From contig JBNGCX010000006.1 in NCBI GenBank assembly GCA_049974865.1, forward strand, positions 28,690 to 92,689: a stretch of DNA of 64,000 bases, in the 5' to 3' direction. Below the pieces are notes generated by a model that was not told where the DNA came from, did not search any database, and saw only the letters and a list, made by a program, of their open reading frames with translations. This DNA is from JAGSOU01 sp049974865 (lineage in GTDB: Bacteria > Pseudomonadota > Alphaproteobacteria > Rhodobacterales > Rhodobacteraceae). Shown in pieces: positions 9,123 through 16,984 of this stretch. A program made the position numbers and the translations under genes. How positions within the stretch are numbered: the first letter of the stretch is position 1; every line of letters begins with the position of its first letter.

Positions 9123-9995
9123 TTATTCGCCCCCGCCCAGTTGGTGGACATAGGTGGCGACCGCGCGCACCTCCGCCTCGGTCAGCGGCGCGCCGCCCTT
9201 GGCCGGCATGATGCCGAAACGGGCGTTTTCCACCGTGTAACGGATAGTCTCTTCGCTGCCACCATAGAGCCAGATCGCGTCGGTCAGGTTCGGCGCGCCC
9301 TGGAAGCGGTCGCCGGTGCCATCCTCGGCATGGCAGGCCGAGCAGTTGTCGAGATACACGGTCTCACCGGGGCCGGCGAGCGCCGCGTCATGATCCTGGC
9401 CCGACAGCTTGAGCACATAGTTCACCACCTGATCTATTTCCTCGGGTTCGAGGAGTTCGCCGAAGGCCGGCATCTGCGAGAAATGCGCGTCTGCGTCGGT
9501 CTCGTTCCGGATCCCGTGGCTGACGGTATAGTGGATCTCTTCGAGGCTGCCGCCCCAGAGCCAGTCGTCGTCCAGCAGGTTCGGGTAGCCCTTGCCCTGG
9601 ACGCCGGCCGCGCCCGAACCGTGGCACTGCGAGCAATAGGTGCGGAACACGGCCGCCCCGCCCTGAACGGCGTAGTTGTAGAGATCCGGATCTTCGCTGA
9701 TCGCAGCCAGTTCGACGCTTTCCAGCTTGCTCACCAGAGGGGCGTTCATCTCGTCGAACCGCTCGATCTCCTGGGCGACCTCGCTCCGGGTCGAGTAGCC
9801 CAGGATGCCCGGCGTGGCCTCTTTGACCAGCGGCCAGGCCGGGAAGAGGATCGTGTAGATGATGGCGAACACGATCGTGGCGTAGAAGGTCCACAGCCAC
9901 CATCGCGGCAGCGGGTTGTTGTATTCCTCGATCCCGTCCCAGGAGTGGCCGGTCGTTTCGACCTCGTTCGTGACGTTCTTTTTCTCAGTGCTCAT
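9123..9995 (-). CDS. ccoP: cbb3-type cytochrome c oxidase diheme subunit CcoP
   Basis: This 290-residue subunit has one N-terminal membrane helix (about 33-54). Two cytochrome c domains follow, with heme sites CSQCH (C121, C124, H125) and CSACH (C218, C221, H222) and methionine ligand candidates in SQMPAFG and GIMPAKGG. CcoP passes electrons from soluble or membrane cytochromes c to CcoO and CcoN. The start overlaps the ccoQ stop by four bases (ATGA). It is the last gene of ccoNOQP. Confidence 0.97.
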   Translation of the reverse strand: MSTEKKNVTNEVETTGHSWDGIEEYNNPLPRWWLWTFYATIVFAIIYTILFPAWPLVKEATPGILGYSTRSEVAQEIERFDEMNAPLVSKLESVELAAISEDPDLYNYAVQGGAAVFRTYCSQCHGSGAAGVQGKGYPNLLDDDWLWGGSLEEIHYTVSHGIRNETDADAHFSQMPAFGELLEPEEIDQVVNYVLKLSGQDHDAALAGPGETVYLDNCSACHAEDGTGDRFQGAPNLTDAIWLYGGSEETIRYTVENARFGIMPAKGGAPLTEAEVRAVATYVHQLGGGE

Positions 9996-10204
9996 GTCCG
10001 CGCCTCCTTGCCATGCGCGCCGTCAGCCTCTGCGTCTTCGCTGGCGGGTTTCTTGTCATGCCGAAAGGGGATGTTCGCGCTGTCGCGGTGCCCGGGCGTG
10101 CTGCCTGGGCGGAACACCCAGACAATCACGCCGACGAAGAACAACACCAGGAACAGCAGCACCCAGCTGTCGGCAAATTCACGAAGCAGGGAATAGTGAT
10201 CCAT
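9992..10204 (-). CDS. ccoQ: cbb3-type oxidase small subunit CcoQ
   Basis: This 70-residue protein has a single membrane helix (about 14-32, WVLLFLVLFFVGVIVWVF) and a charged cytoplasmic tail, as expected of CcoQ/FixQ. CcoQ stabilises the oxidase and in Rhodobacter sphaeroides has been linked to its signalling function. It sits in the canonical place between ccoO and ccoP and overlaps ccoP by four bases. Confidence 0.93.
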   Translation of the reverse strand: MDHYSLLREFADSWVLLFLVLFFVGVIVWVFRPGSTPGHRDSANIPFRHDKKPASEDAEADGAHGKEART

Positions 10205-10215
10205 GCTTCCTCTCC

Positions 10216-10941
10216 TTACCGACTGGCATCCGGCTCGAAGGTCGAGAAATCGACCATCGTGCCCAGCACTTGAAGATAGGCGATCAGGGCGTCCGTTTCG
10301 GAAATCCCCGGTTGCCCGTCGAAATTGCGCACCTGCGCGCCGGGATAGCGCTCAAGCAGGCCATCGGTGTCGCCGAAGGGATCGATCTGAACCTGGAAAT
10401 CCGCCTGGGCGTTTTCCAGCATTTCGTCCGTATAGGGCACACCGACCGCGCGGTGGGTCTTCATCACGTCTTCGATGTATTTGCCGTCGATCATGCGGTT
10501 CTCGAGGAAGCCGTATTTCGGCATGACCGATTCCGGCACCACCGACTGCGGGTCGCGCAGGTGATCGACGTGCCACTCGTCCGAGTAGCGGCCGCCGAGG
10601 CGGGCGAGGTCGGGGCCCGTCCGCTTCGAACCCCACTGGAACGGGTGATCATACATCGACTCCGCCGCAAGGCTGTAGTGGCCGTAGCGCTCCACCTCGT
10701 CGCGCATCGGGCGCACCATCTGCGAGTGACAGACATAGCAGCCCTCGCGGATATAGATGTCGCGGCCCGCCAATTCCATCGGCGAGTAGGGACGCACGCC
10801 GTCCACCTCCTCGATGGTGTTCTCCAGGTAGAACAGGGGCGCGATTTCCACGATCCCGCCGATGGTCACGACCAGGAAACTGAAGACCAGAAGCAGCGTC
10901 GCGTTCTTCTCGATGATCTTGTGTTTTTCGAGGATAGCCAT
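10216..10941 (-). CDS. ccoO: cbb3-type cytochrome c oxidase monoheme subunit CcoO
   Basis: This 241-residue protein has an N-terminal membrane anchor (about 14-36) and one cytochrome c site, CYVCH (C68, C71, H72), followed by SQMVRPMRDE, the typical CcoO/FixO context. CcoO relays electrons from CcoP to the binuclear centre in CcoN. It lies 14 bases after ccoN. Confidence 0.97.
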   Translation of the reverse strand: MAILEKHKIIEKNATLLLVFSFLVVTIGGIVEIAPLFYLENTIEEVDGVRPYSPMELAGRDIYIREGCYVCHSQMVRPMRDEVERYGHYSLAAESMYDHPFQWGSKRTGPDLARLGGRYSDEWHVDHLRDPQSVVPESVMPKYGFLENRMIDGKYIEDVMKTHRAVGVPYTDEMLENAQADFQVQIDPFGDTDGLLERYPGAQVRNFDGQPGISETDALIAYLQVLGTMVDFSTFEPDASR

Positions 10942-10955
10942 TGTCGCTGCCTCCC

Positions 10956-12557
10956 TTATTCAGCCGGAGCCGCAACCGGGGCGGCGGCCTTGGCCGGTGC
11001 CGAGGTGACGGTCTTCCACAGGTTGACGCACATGATGATGCCGCCGGTGACGTAGAGCACGCCGCCCAGGGCACGGACCACATACATCGGGAATTTCGCG
11101 GACACGGTGTCGGCGAAGGAGTTCACCAGGAAGCCCTGCGCGTCAACTTCGCGCCACATCAGGCCCTCCATGATGCCGGTCACCCACATCGACGAGGCGT
11201 AGAGCACGATGCCGATGGTGGCGAGCCAGAAGTGCCAGGACACCATGGACAGCGAATACAGGCGCTCGCGGTTCCACAGGCGCGGCACCAGGAAGTACAG
11301 AGCACCAAAGGTGATCATGCCGTTCCAGCCCAGCGCGCCCGAGTGCACGTGGCCGATCGTCCAGTCGGTGTAGTGCGACAGCGAGTTCACCGCCTTGATG
11401 GACATCATCGGGCCTTCGAAGGTGGACATGCCGTAGAAGCCCACCGAGACCACCATCATGCGGATGATCGGGTCGGTGCGCAGCTTGTCCCAGGCGCCCG
11501 AGAGCGTCATCAGGCCGTTGATCATGCCGCCCCAGGAGGGCATCCAGAGCATGATCGAGAACACCATGCCCAGGGTCGAGGCCCAGTCAGGCAGCGCGGT
11601 GTAGTGCAGGTGGTGCGGGCCGGCCCAGATATAAAGGAAGATCAGGGCCCAGAAGTGGATGATCGACAGCTTGTAGCTGAAGACCGGGCGTTCGGCCTGC
11701 TTGGGCACGAAGTAGTACATCATCCCGAGGAAGCCGGCGGTCAGGAAGAAGCCAACCGCGTTGTGGCCGTACCACCACTGGGTCATGGCGTCCTGCACGC
11801 CGGCAAAGACCTGAACCGATTTCGAACCGAAGACAGACACCGGCAGGGACAGGTTGTTGACGATGTGCAGCATGGCGATGGTGACGATGAAGCTCAGGTA
11901 GAACCAGTTCGCCACGTAGATATGCTTTTCCTTGCGCTTGAAGATCGTGCCCATGAAGACCGCCAGATAGACGACCCACACCAGCGTCAGCCACCAGTCG
12001 ACATACCATTCCGGCTCGGCATATTCCTTGGACTGGGTCGAGCCCAGCAGATAGCCGGTCGCGGCCAGCACGATGAACAGGTTGTAGCCCCAGAAGACGA
12101 ACCAACCCGCGTTGCCGCCCCAAAGGCGCGCGGCCGAGGTCCGTTGCACGACGTAGAAAGAGGTCGCAATCAGCGCGTTACCGCCGAAGGCGAAGATCAC
12201 CGCCGAGGTATGCAGCGGCCGCAGACGGCCAAAGTTCGCATAGCCCTGCGCCCATTCGAAATTGAGCTGCGGAAAGGCCAGCTGAAACGCGATAAACGTC
12301 CCCGCCGCAAAGCCGACGACCCCCCAGAAAGCCGTCGCAATCACGCCATAACGGACGACATCGTCCATGTAAGCGGTCCCATCGACGGCCGGTTGCGGTT
12401 CCCCGGTGCGGCGGACAGTCCAGACGAACATGCCAGCCGCGACAAGCATCACAATAATCGCATGCACCAGGTAAGCCATGTCACGGGCGTAGTTGGCAGC
12501 AATCGCGGCAAGCACCGCGATGACGCCAAATACGACCATCTTAACGTAATCCCACAT
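10956..12557 (-). CDS. ccoN: cbb3-type cytochrome c oxidase catalytic subunit CcoN
   Basis: This 533-residue, twelve-helix heme-copper oxidase subunit I carries the conserved segments PLHTSAVIFAFGGNAL (heme ligand), WWYGHNAVGFFLTAGFLGMMYYF (CuB histidine and the tyrosine position characteristic of C-type oxidases), GPHHLHYTALPDW and SHYTDWTIGHVHSGALGWN. It reduces O2 to water with very high affinity and pumps protons. The ATG at 12557 gives the family N terminus (MWDYVK); an upstream open frame is ignored. It is the first gene of ccoNOQP, and its promoter region holds an exact FNR box. Confidence 0.97.
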   Translation of the reverse strand: MWDYVKMVVFGVIAVLAAIAANYARDMAYLVHAIIVMLVAAGMFVWTVRRTGEPQPAVDGTAYMDDVVRYGVIATAFWGVVGFAAGTFIAFQLAFPQLNFEWAQGYANFGRLRPLHTSAVIFAFGGNALIATSFYVVQRTSAARLWGGNAGWFVFWGYNLFIVLAATGYLLGSTQSKEYAEPEWYVDWWLTLVWVVYLAVFMGTIFKRKEKHIYVANWFYLSFIVTIAMLHIVNNLSLPVSVFGSKSVQVFAGVQDAMTQWWYGHNAVGFFLTAGFLGMMYYFVPKQAERPVFSYKLSIIHFWALIFLYIWAGPHHLHYTALPDWASTLGMVFSIMLWMPSWGGMINGLMTLSGAWDKLRTDPIIRMMVVSVGFYGMSTFEGPMMSIKAVNSLSHYTDWTIGHVHSGALGWNGMITFGALYFLVPRLWNRERLYSLSMVSWHFWLATIGIVLYASSMWVTGIMEGLMWREVDAQGFLVNSFADTVSAKFPMYVVRALGGVLYVTGGIIMCVNLWKTVTSAPAKAAAPVAAPAE

Positions 12558-12647
12558 CGTGCGTCCCTTCGTTTTGCCGCACCGATTCGTGATCGGGCGG
12601 GTCCCTTTTCGACGATGGCGGTATGGCGGGAGGCCCCTCAAGCCGCC

Positions 12648-12661
12648 TTGATCCAAATCAA
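12648..12661 (-). promoter_or_regulatory. FNR box, ccoN-proximal
   Basis: TTGAT-CCAA-ATCAA matches the FNR consensus exactly in both half-sites. It is centred about 97 bases upstream of the ccoN ATG and is the nearer of two boxes to ccoN in the divergent ccoN/uspA region. FnrL activation of ccoNOQP under low oxygen is established in Rhodobacter. Confidence 0.85.
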
Positions 12662-12679
12662 AACCGCTTGAGCCGTCAG

Positions 12680-12693
12680 TTGATCTTGGTCAA
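12680..12693 (+). promoter_or_regulatory. FNR-type box, uspA-proximal
   Basis: TTGAT-CTTG-GTCAA has one exact half-site and one with a single change. It is centred about 72 bases upstream of the uspA GTG, and its centre is 32 bases from the neighbouring exact box, close to three helical turns. It probably serves the divergent universal stress protein gene. Confidence 0.7.
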
Positions 12694-12758
12694 GGCCGCC
12701 CCGTCCGGCCGGGCGTAGGTTGGCCGAAAAACCAACGACACCCGGAGGAGAGACACCC

Positions 12759-13598
12759 GTGGCTTACAAGACCATCCTGACCATCATCACCGACGCGGAC
12801 CTCGCAAAGAGCGCGCTGGAATCCGCCATAGCGCTATCGGAGCGCGAGGATGCACATCTCGATGTGCTTTGTCTTGGCGTCGATAGGACGCAGACCGGCT
12901 ATTACTACGCCGGGACCAATGCCATGATTCAGCAGGAGACCTTGGAACGCGCGCAAAAAGAGGCCGCCGAAATCGAAACCGCGGCAAAACAGCGCCTCTC
13001 CGCGGAAAGCATCAAATGGAGCTGCGAGTCCGCCGTGGCCCAGATCGCGGGCCTGTCGCACCTGGTCGCGCAGCGGGCGCGCTTCAGCGACCTGGTGGTC
13101 ATGCCCAAGCCCTATGGCGAAGGCCGCGCGATCGAGGACGAGGCCGCGGTCGAGGCGGCCATGTTCGACGGCAAGGCGCCGGTCCTGGTGATGCCCGAAG
13201 GGGCCAGCACGGCAGAGATTGGCAAGCGCGTGGTCATCGCCTGGAACCAGAGCGCTGAGGCCCTGATCGCGATTCGCACCGCCCTGCCGATTCTGCAGGC
13301 CGCGGACACGGTGAACATCTCCATCATCGACCCGCCGCAGCACGGGCCCGACCGCTCCGATCCGGGTGGAGCGCTGTCGCAATACCTGTCGCGCCACGGG
13401 GTGAAGACCGAGATTTCGGTGCTGGCCAAGACCATGCCGCGGATTTCGGACATCCTGTGCCGGCACGTCCAGGACATAGGCGCCGACATGGTGGTGATGG
13501 GCGCCTATGGCCACTCGCGCTTCCGCGAGGCGATCCTGGGCGGGGCCACCCGAAACATGCTGGAAAACACCGAGGTGCCGGTGCTGATGGCGCACTGA
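12759..13598 (+). CDS. Universal stress protein, tandem UspA domains
   Basis: This 279-residue protein has two UspA-like domains (about 1-145 and 150-279). The second contains the nucleotide-binding signature GAYGHSRFREAILGGATRNML (Gx2Gx9G-S/T). The start is a GTG placed seven to eight bases after GGAGGAG; an upstream in-frame TTG lacks a ribosome site. The gene matches the position of orf277 between ccoNOQP and fnrL in Rhodobacter sphaeroides. An FNR-type box upstream suggests induction at low oxygen. Its biochemical role is not known. Confidence 0.87.
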   Translation: MAYKTILTIITDADLAKSALESAIALSEREDAHLDVLCLGVDRTQTGYYYAGTNAMIQQETLERAQKEAAEIETAAKQRLSAESIKWSCESAVAQIAGLSHLVAQRARFSDLVVMPKPYGEGRAIEDEAAVEAAMFDGKAPVLVMPEGASTAEIGKRVVIAWNQSAEALIAIRTALPILQAADTVNISIIDPPQHGPDRSDPGGALSQYLSRHGVKTEISVLAKTMPRISDILCRHVQDIGADMVVMGAYGHSRFREAILGGATRNMLENTEVPVLMAH

Positions 13599-13616
13599 AC
13601 GTGGGCCGGGGGCGGC

Positions 13617-14363
13617 TCAGGCGAAGACACCGCCGTCCGAGTCGTCCCCGGTTTCGTCGAGAAGGCTCTCGAAATCGGGCACGGTGACGTGGCGCTTGCC
13701 TTCCAATTCGATGACGCCGTCCCGCTTCAACGCCGAGATCTGGCGGCTCACGGTTTCCAGCGTCAGGCCCAGGTAGTCGGCCATCGCCTCGCGCGTCAGC
13801 GGCAGGTCGAACACGATCCGCCCCGTGGTCGTCGAAAGCTTGAGCGAGGCATCTCGCCGCGCGATGATCGCCAGCAGCGAGGCGATCTTCTCGCGCGCGG
13901 TCTTGCGACCCAGCAGCAGCATCCATTCCCGTGCGGCGTCCAGCTCGTCCAGCGTCATCTCCAGCAGGCGCTGTCCGATATGCGGGGTGCGCTGCATCAG
14001 TTCCTCGAACGGCCCTCGGCGGAAACAGCACATGGTCAGCTTGGTCGTGGCCGTCACGTCGTAGGCGGCATTGTCCCGCCCCGGCCGGCCCACGAAATCC
14101 GAGGGAAGCAGAAGCCCCACCATCTGGGTGCGCCCGTCTTCCATGGTCTGGCTGAGGGTCGCGATTCCCTCGACGACCGAGGCCACGAAATCCATCCGGT
14201 CGCCCGACCAGATCACCGTCTGCCCAGGCTCGAACGTGCGGTAATACTTCATCTGTTCAAGCGTGCGCAGCTCGTCGGCCTCGCAACGCGCGCACACAGC
14301 CCTATGGCGAATTGGGCAGTCGGCACAATCCTGGTGGGTGAATTGGGTTTCGGAGCTGGACAT
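13617..14363 (-). CDS. fnrL: Oxygen-sensing Crp/Fnr-family regulator FnrL
   Basis: This 248-residue CRP/FNR protein has an N-terminal cysteine cluster (C13, C16, C24, C27) and a second cysteine site at C112/C113, which can ligate an oxygen-labile [4Fe-4S] cluster. The C-terminal helix-turn-helix has the recognition residues E203, S206 and R207 (ETVSR) that read TTGAT half-sites. I start at the ATG (14363), giving the length known for Rhodobacter FnrL, and not at a TTG three codons upstream. It converges on uspA and is divergent from hemN, sharing an exact FNR box, so autoregulation is likely. Confidence 0.95.
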   Translation of the reverse strand: MSSSETQFTHQDCADCPIRHRAVCARCEADELRTLEQMKYYRTFEPGQTVIWSGDRMDFVASVVEGIATLSQTMEDGRTQMVGLLLPSDFVGRPGRDNAAYDVTATTKLTMCCFRRGPFEELMQRTPHIGQRLLEMTLDELDAAREWMLLLGRKTAREKIASLLAIIARRDASLKLSTTTGRIVFDLPLTREAMADYLGLTLETVSRQISALKRDGVIELEGKRHVTVPDFESLLDETGDDSDGGVFA

Positions 14364-14379
14364 GGAAGACAACTAGATT

Positions 14380-14393
14380 TTGATTTCGATCAA
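14380..14393. promoter_or_regulatory. FNR box between fnrL and hemN
   Basis: TTGAT-TTCG-ATCAA is an exact FNR palindrome in the 64-base gap between divergent fnrL and hemN. Its centre is about 41 bases from the hemN ATG and 24 bases from the fnrL ATG. The spacing suggests activation of hemN and possibly steric autorepression of fnrL; this is inferred from position only. Confidence 0.85.
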
Positions 14394-14427
14394 GGTTCAC
14401 AAAAAAACCTGAACTAAAGGTAGGCGA

Positions 14428-15768
14428 ATGAACACCGAATCGCAACTGACGCGCCTCGGTCTATTTGACGCGCGCGTGCCACGGTATACGAGTTATCCGA
14501 CGGCGCCACATTTTTCTGCGTCTGTAGGCGAAGGCGACTTCGCCGGCTGGATCGAACAGATAGCAGCCGGTTCGCAAATCTCCCTTTATATCCACGTGCC
14601 TTTCTGCCGGCGGCTGTGCTGGTTCTGTGCCTGTCGCACCCAGGGGACCAAGACGGATGCGCCCGTGCGCGCCTATCTCGACACGCTGAAGGCCGAGCTC
14701 GCCCTGTTCGCGCGGCGGCTGCCCGGGGGCGTCACGCTGTCGCGGCTGCATTGGGGCGGCGGCACGCCGACGCTGATGTCCGCCGACATGATGCGGGAAC
14801 TGGCCGAGGCGATCTTCGACGTCGTGCCGATGGGCGAGGATGGCGAGTTCTCGGTCGAGATCGACGAGGCGCGGATGGCCGCGCTCGCCGAGGCGGGGAT
14901 GAACCGCGCCTCGATCGGGGTGCAGGATTTCGACCCCGAGATCCAGTCGGTGATCGGGCGCATCCAGAGCTATGACATCACCCGCGACGCGGTCGACATG
15001 ATCCGCGCCCACGGGGTGGGCAGCCTCAACGCGGACATCCTGTACGGCCTGCCGAACCAGTCGAAGGCCCGCATCGCGGAAAGCGTGCAGAAGCTGCTGT
15101 CGCTCTCGCCCGACCGCGTCGCGCTTTACGGCTACGCGCATGTCCCTTGGATGGCCAAGCGCCAGCAGATGATCCCCTCCGAGGCGCTGCCGACCCCGCA
15201 GGAGCGGCTGGCCCTTTTCGAAACCGCGCGCGATTTGTTCCTCTGGGACGATTACCGCGAAATCGGGATCGACCATTTCGCCCGCGCCGGAGACGGGCTG
15301 GAGCTGGCCCAGCGCACCGGCAAGCTGCGCCGGAATTTCCAGGGCTACACCGACGACACCGCCGACGTTCTGGTCGGGCTGGGGGCCTCGTCGATCTCGC
15401 GCTTCCCGCAAGGCTACGCGCAGAACGTGCCCTCCACCTCGGACTACACCGGGCGCATCCGCGACGGGCATTTCGCCACCGCGCGCGGCCATGTCTTCAC
15501 CGAGGAGGACAAGCTGCGCGGCCGTATGATCGAGGCCCTGATGTGCGATTTCCGCATCGATACCGCCGAGATCATCGATCGCTTCGGCATCTCGCCCGAC
15601 AAGCTGCAGGCGATGTTCAGCGAGGTCGCCGAGGCCTTCCCCGGCATGGTGGAGCAGAGCGCCGATGGCTTCGCGATTCCGCCGCATGGCCGCCCGCTGA
15701 CCCGGATGATTGCGCGCGGCTTCGATGCCTATGACCTGTCCAAGGCAGGGCACAGCTCGGCCATCTAG
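14428..15768 (+). CDS. hemN: Oxygen-independent coproporphyrinogen III oxidase (radical SAM)
   Basis: This 446-residue radical SAM enzyme has the CxxxCxxC cluster motif C60, C64, C67 (with C69 also in HemN fashion: CRRLCWFCAC), the preceding YIHVPFC and a GGGTPT motif at about 111. It converts coproporphyrinogen III to protoporphyrinogen IX without O2, so heme for the cbb3 oxidase can be made when oxygen is scarce. N-terminal RYTSYPTAPHF is diagnostic for true HemN as opposed to HemW. It corresponds to hemZ next to fnrL in Rhodobacter. The stop overlaps the convergent glycosyltransferase stop. Confidence 0.95.
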   Translation: MNTESQLTRLGLFDARVPRYTSYPTAPHFSASVGEGDFAGWIEQIAAGSQISLYIHVPFCRRLCWFCACRTQGTKTDAPVRAYLDTLKAELALFARRLPGGVTLSRLHWGGGTPTLMSADMMRELAEAIFDVVPMGEDGEFSVEIDEARMAALAEAGMNRASIGVQDFDPEIQSVIGRIQSYDITRDAVDMIRAHGVGSLNADILYGLPNQSKARIAESVQKLLSLSPDRVALYGYAHVPWMAKRQQMIPSEALPTPQERLALFETARDLFLWDDYREIGIDHFARAGDGLELAQRTGKLRRNFQGYTDDTADVLVGLGASSISRFPQGYAQNVPSTSDYTGRIRDGHFATARGHVFTEEDKLRGRMIEALMCDFRIDTAEIIDRFGISPDKLQAMFSEVAEAFPGMVEQSADGFAIPPHGRPLTRMIARGFDAYDLSKAGHSSAI

Positions 15769-16982
15769 GCCGGGCCTCCCGCCCCCTCGACGAACTCGAC
15801 CAGCCTGGGCAGGCAGACGGTCTTAAGGTCGTATTTCCGCACCACATGCGCCCGCGCCGCCCGTCGGCGCGGCGCGGCGGCCTCCGGATCGGCCAGTTCC
15901 TCGGTCAGCGCCGCCGCCCAGCCCTCGACATCGAAGAAATCCAACAGCCGCCCGGTCTCGCCATCGGTGATGGCCTCCTGCACCGGCGCCGTGGCCGAGC
16001 CCACGATGTTGCAGCCCGCGCTCATCGCCTCGAGCAGCGACCATGACAGCACGAACGGGTAGGTCAGATAGGCATGCACGCGGCTGACCTGCAGCAGCGA
16101 CAGGTAGTCGCCATATGGCAGGTTGCCGACGAAATGCACACGCGAAAGGTCCAGCCGGTCGGCCACTTCCGACAGGTAGACCTCCTTCCAGCTTTTCCCG
16201 CCGGCGGGACGCGGACTGTAGCTGCAGCCGTCCCCGCCCACGATCACCACCTGCGCGCCGGGCCGGGCCTTCAGCACCTGCGGCAATGCGCGCATGAAGA
16301 CGTGGTAGCCCCGATAGGGTTCCAGGTTGCGGTTGACGAAGGTCAGCACCTCGTCCCCGGCCGTCAGTTCCGGCCCGCCCGGCACAACGAAGCGCGCGCC
16401 CGGCTCGGGGCGCACGCGACCGGTGTCGACCCCGTCATGGATGACGCGGATCTTGCCGCGCAGCTCATCCGGGAAGGTGCTGGCCTGCCACTCGGTCGGC
16501 GACAGCGCCGCGTCCGACTGCGCCAGCGCCTGCAGCAGATGCGCACGGCGCGACGTGGTCAGGATCCGCCGCGGTAGGTCCACCGGCCCCAGCTCGGGGT
16601 CGAATCCGCTGTCCAGGCCGGTGGCGGCGTAGTAGAACTCGGCATAGGTCAGCAGGCGCGCCTCGGGGAAGACGTCGTTCAGAAACAGCGTCTCGCCCCA
16701 GCCGGGATGGCCGAAGATCACGTCGGGCACGAAGCCGTGCTTGTTGCGCAGGTTCTCGGCCGTCATGGCCGCCACCGCGCCGCGCCGCGCGGCGACGGTA
16801 TAGGCCGCGCCCAGCCCCTGCATGTCGGGCGCCTGGAAGCGGTAGCGCATATGCGGCAGCTTGAAACCGCGCTTGTTGGCCTCGTCGGTAATCGCCACGA
16901 CCTGGTGGCCACGGGCCTCCAGCGCCGGTGCGAGATGCAGAAACTGTCCCGGGTAGTTCTGGTGGACAAACAGGATACGCAT
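15765..16982 (-). CDS. Glycosyltransferase, GT4-like (GT-B fold)
   Basis: This 405-residue GT-B enzyme starts MRILFVHQNYPGQFLHLAPALEARGH. The C-terminal nucleotide-sugar half contains VHFVGNLPYGDYLSLLQVSRVHAYLTYPFVLSWSLLEAMSAGCNIVGS, with the E-x7-E-like donor site of GT4 enzymes. Its acceptor and sugar are unknown. It begins two bases after the yejF stop, so it is very likely the last gene of the yejABEF operon. It converges on hemN with a four-base overlap. Confidence 0.82.
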   Translation of the reverse strand: MRILFVHQNYPGQFLHLAPALEARGHQVVAITDEANKRGFKLPHMRYRFQAPDMQGLGAAYTVAARRGAVAAMTAENLRNKHGFVPDVIFGHPGWGETLFLNDVFPEARLLTYAEFYYAATGLDSGFDPELGPVDLPRRILTTSRRAHLLQALAQSDAALSPTEWQASTFPDELRGKIRVIHDGVDTGRVRPEPGARFVVPGGPELTAGDEVLTFVNRNLEPYRGYHVFMRALPQVLKARPGAQVVIVGGDGCSYSPRPAGGKSWKEVYLSEVADRLDLSRVHFVGNLPYGDYLSLLQVSRVHAYLTYPFVLSWSLLEAMSAGCNIVGSATAPVQEAITDGETGRLLDFFDVEGWAAALTEELADPEAAAPRRRAARAHVVRKYDLKTVCLPRLVEFVEGAGGPA

Positions 16983-16984
16983 CG

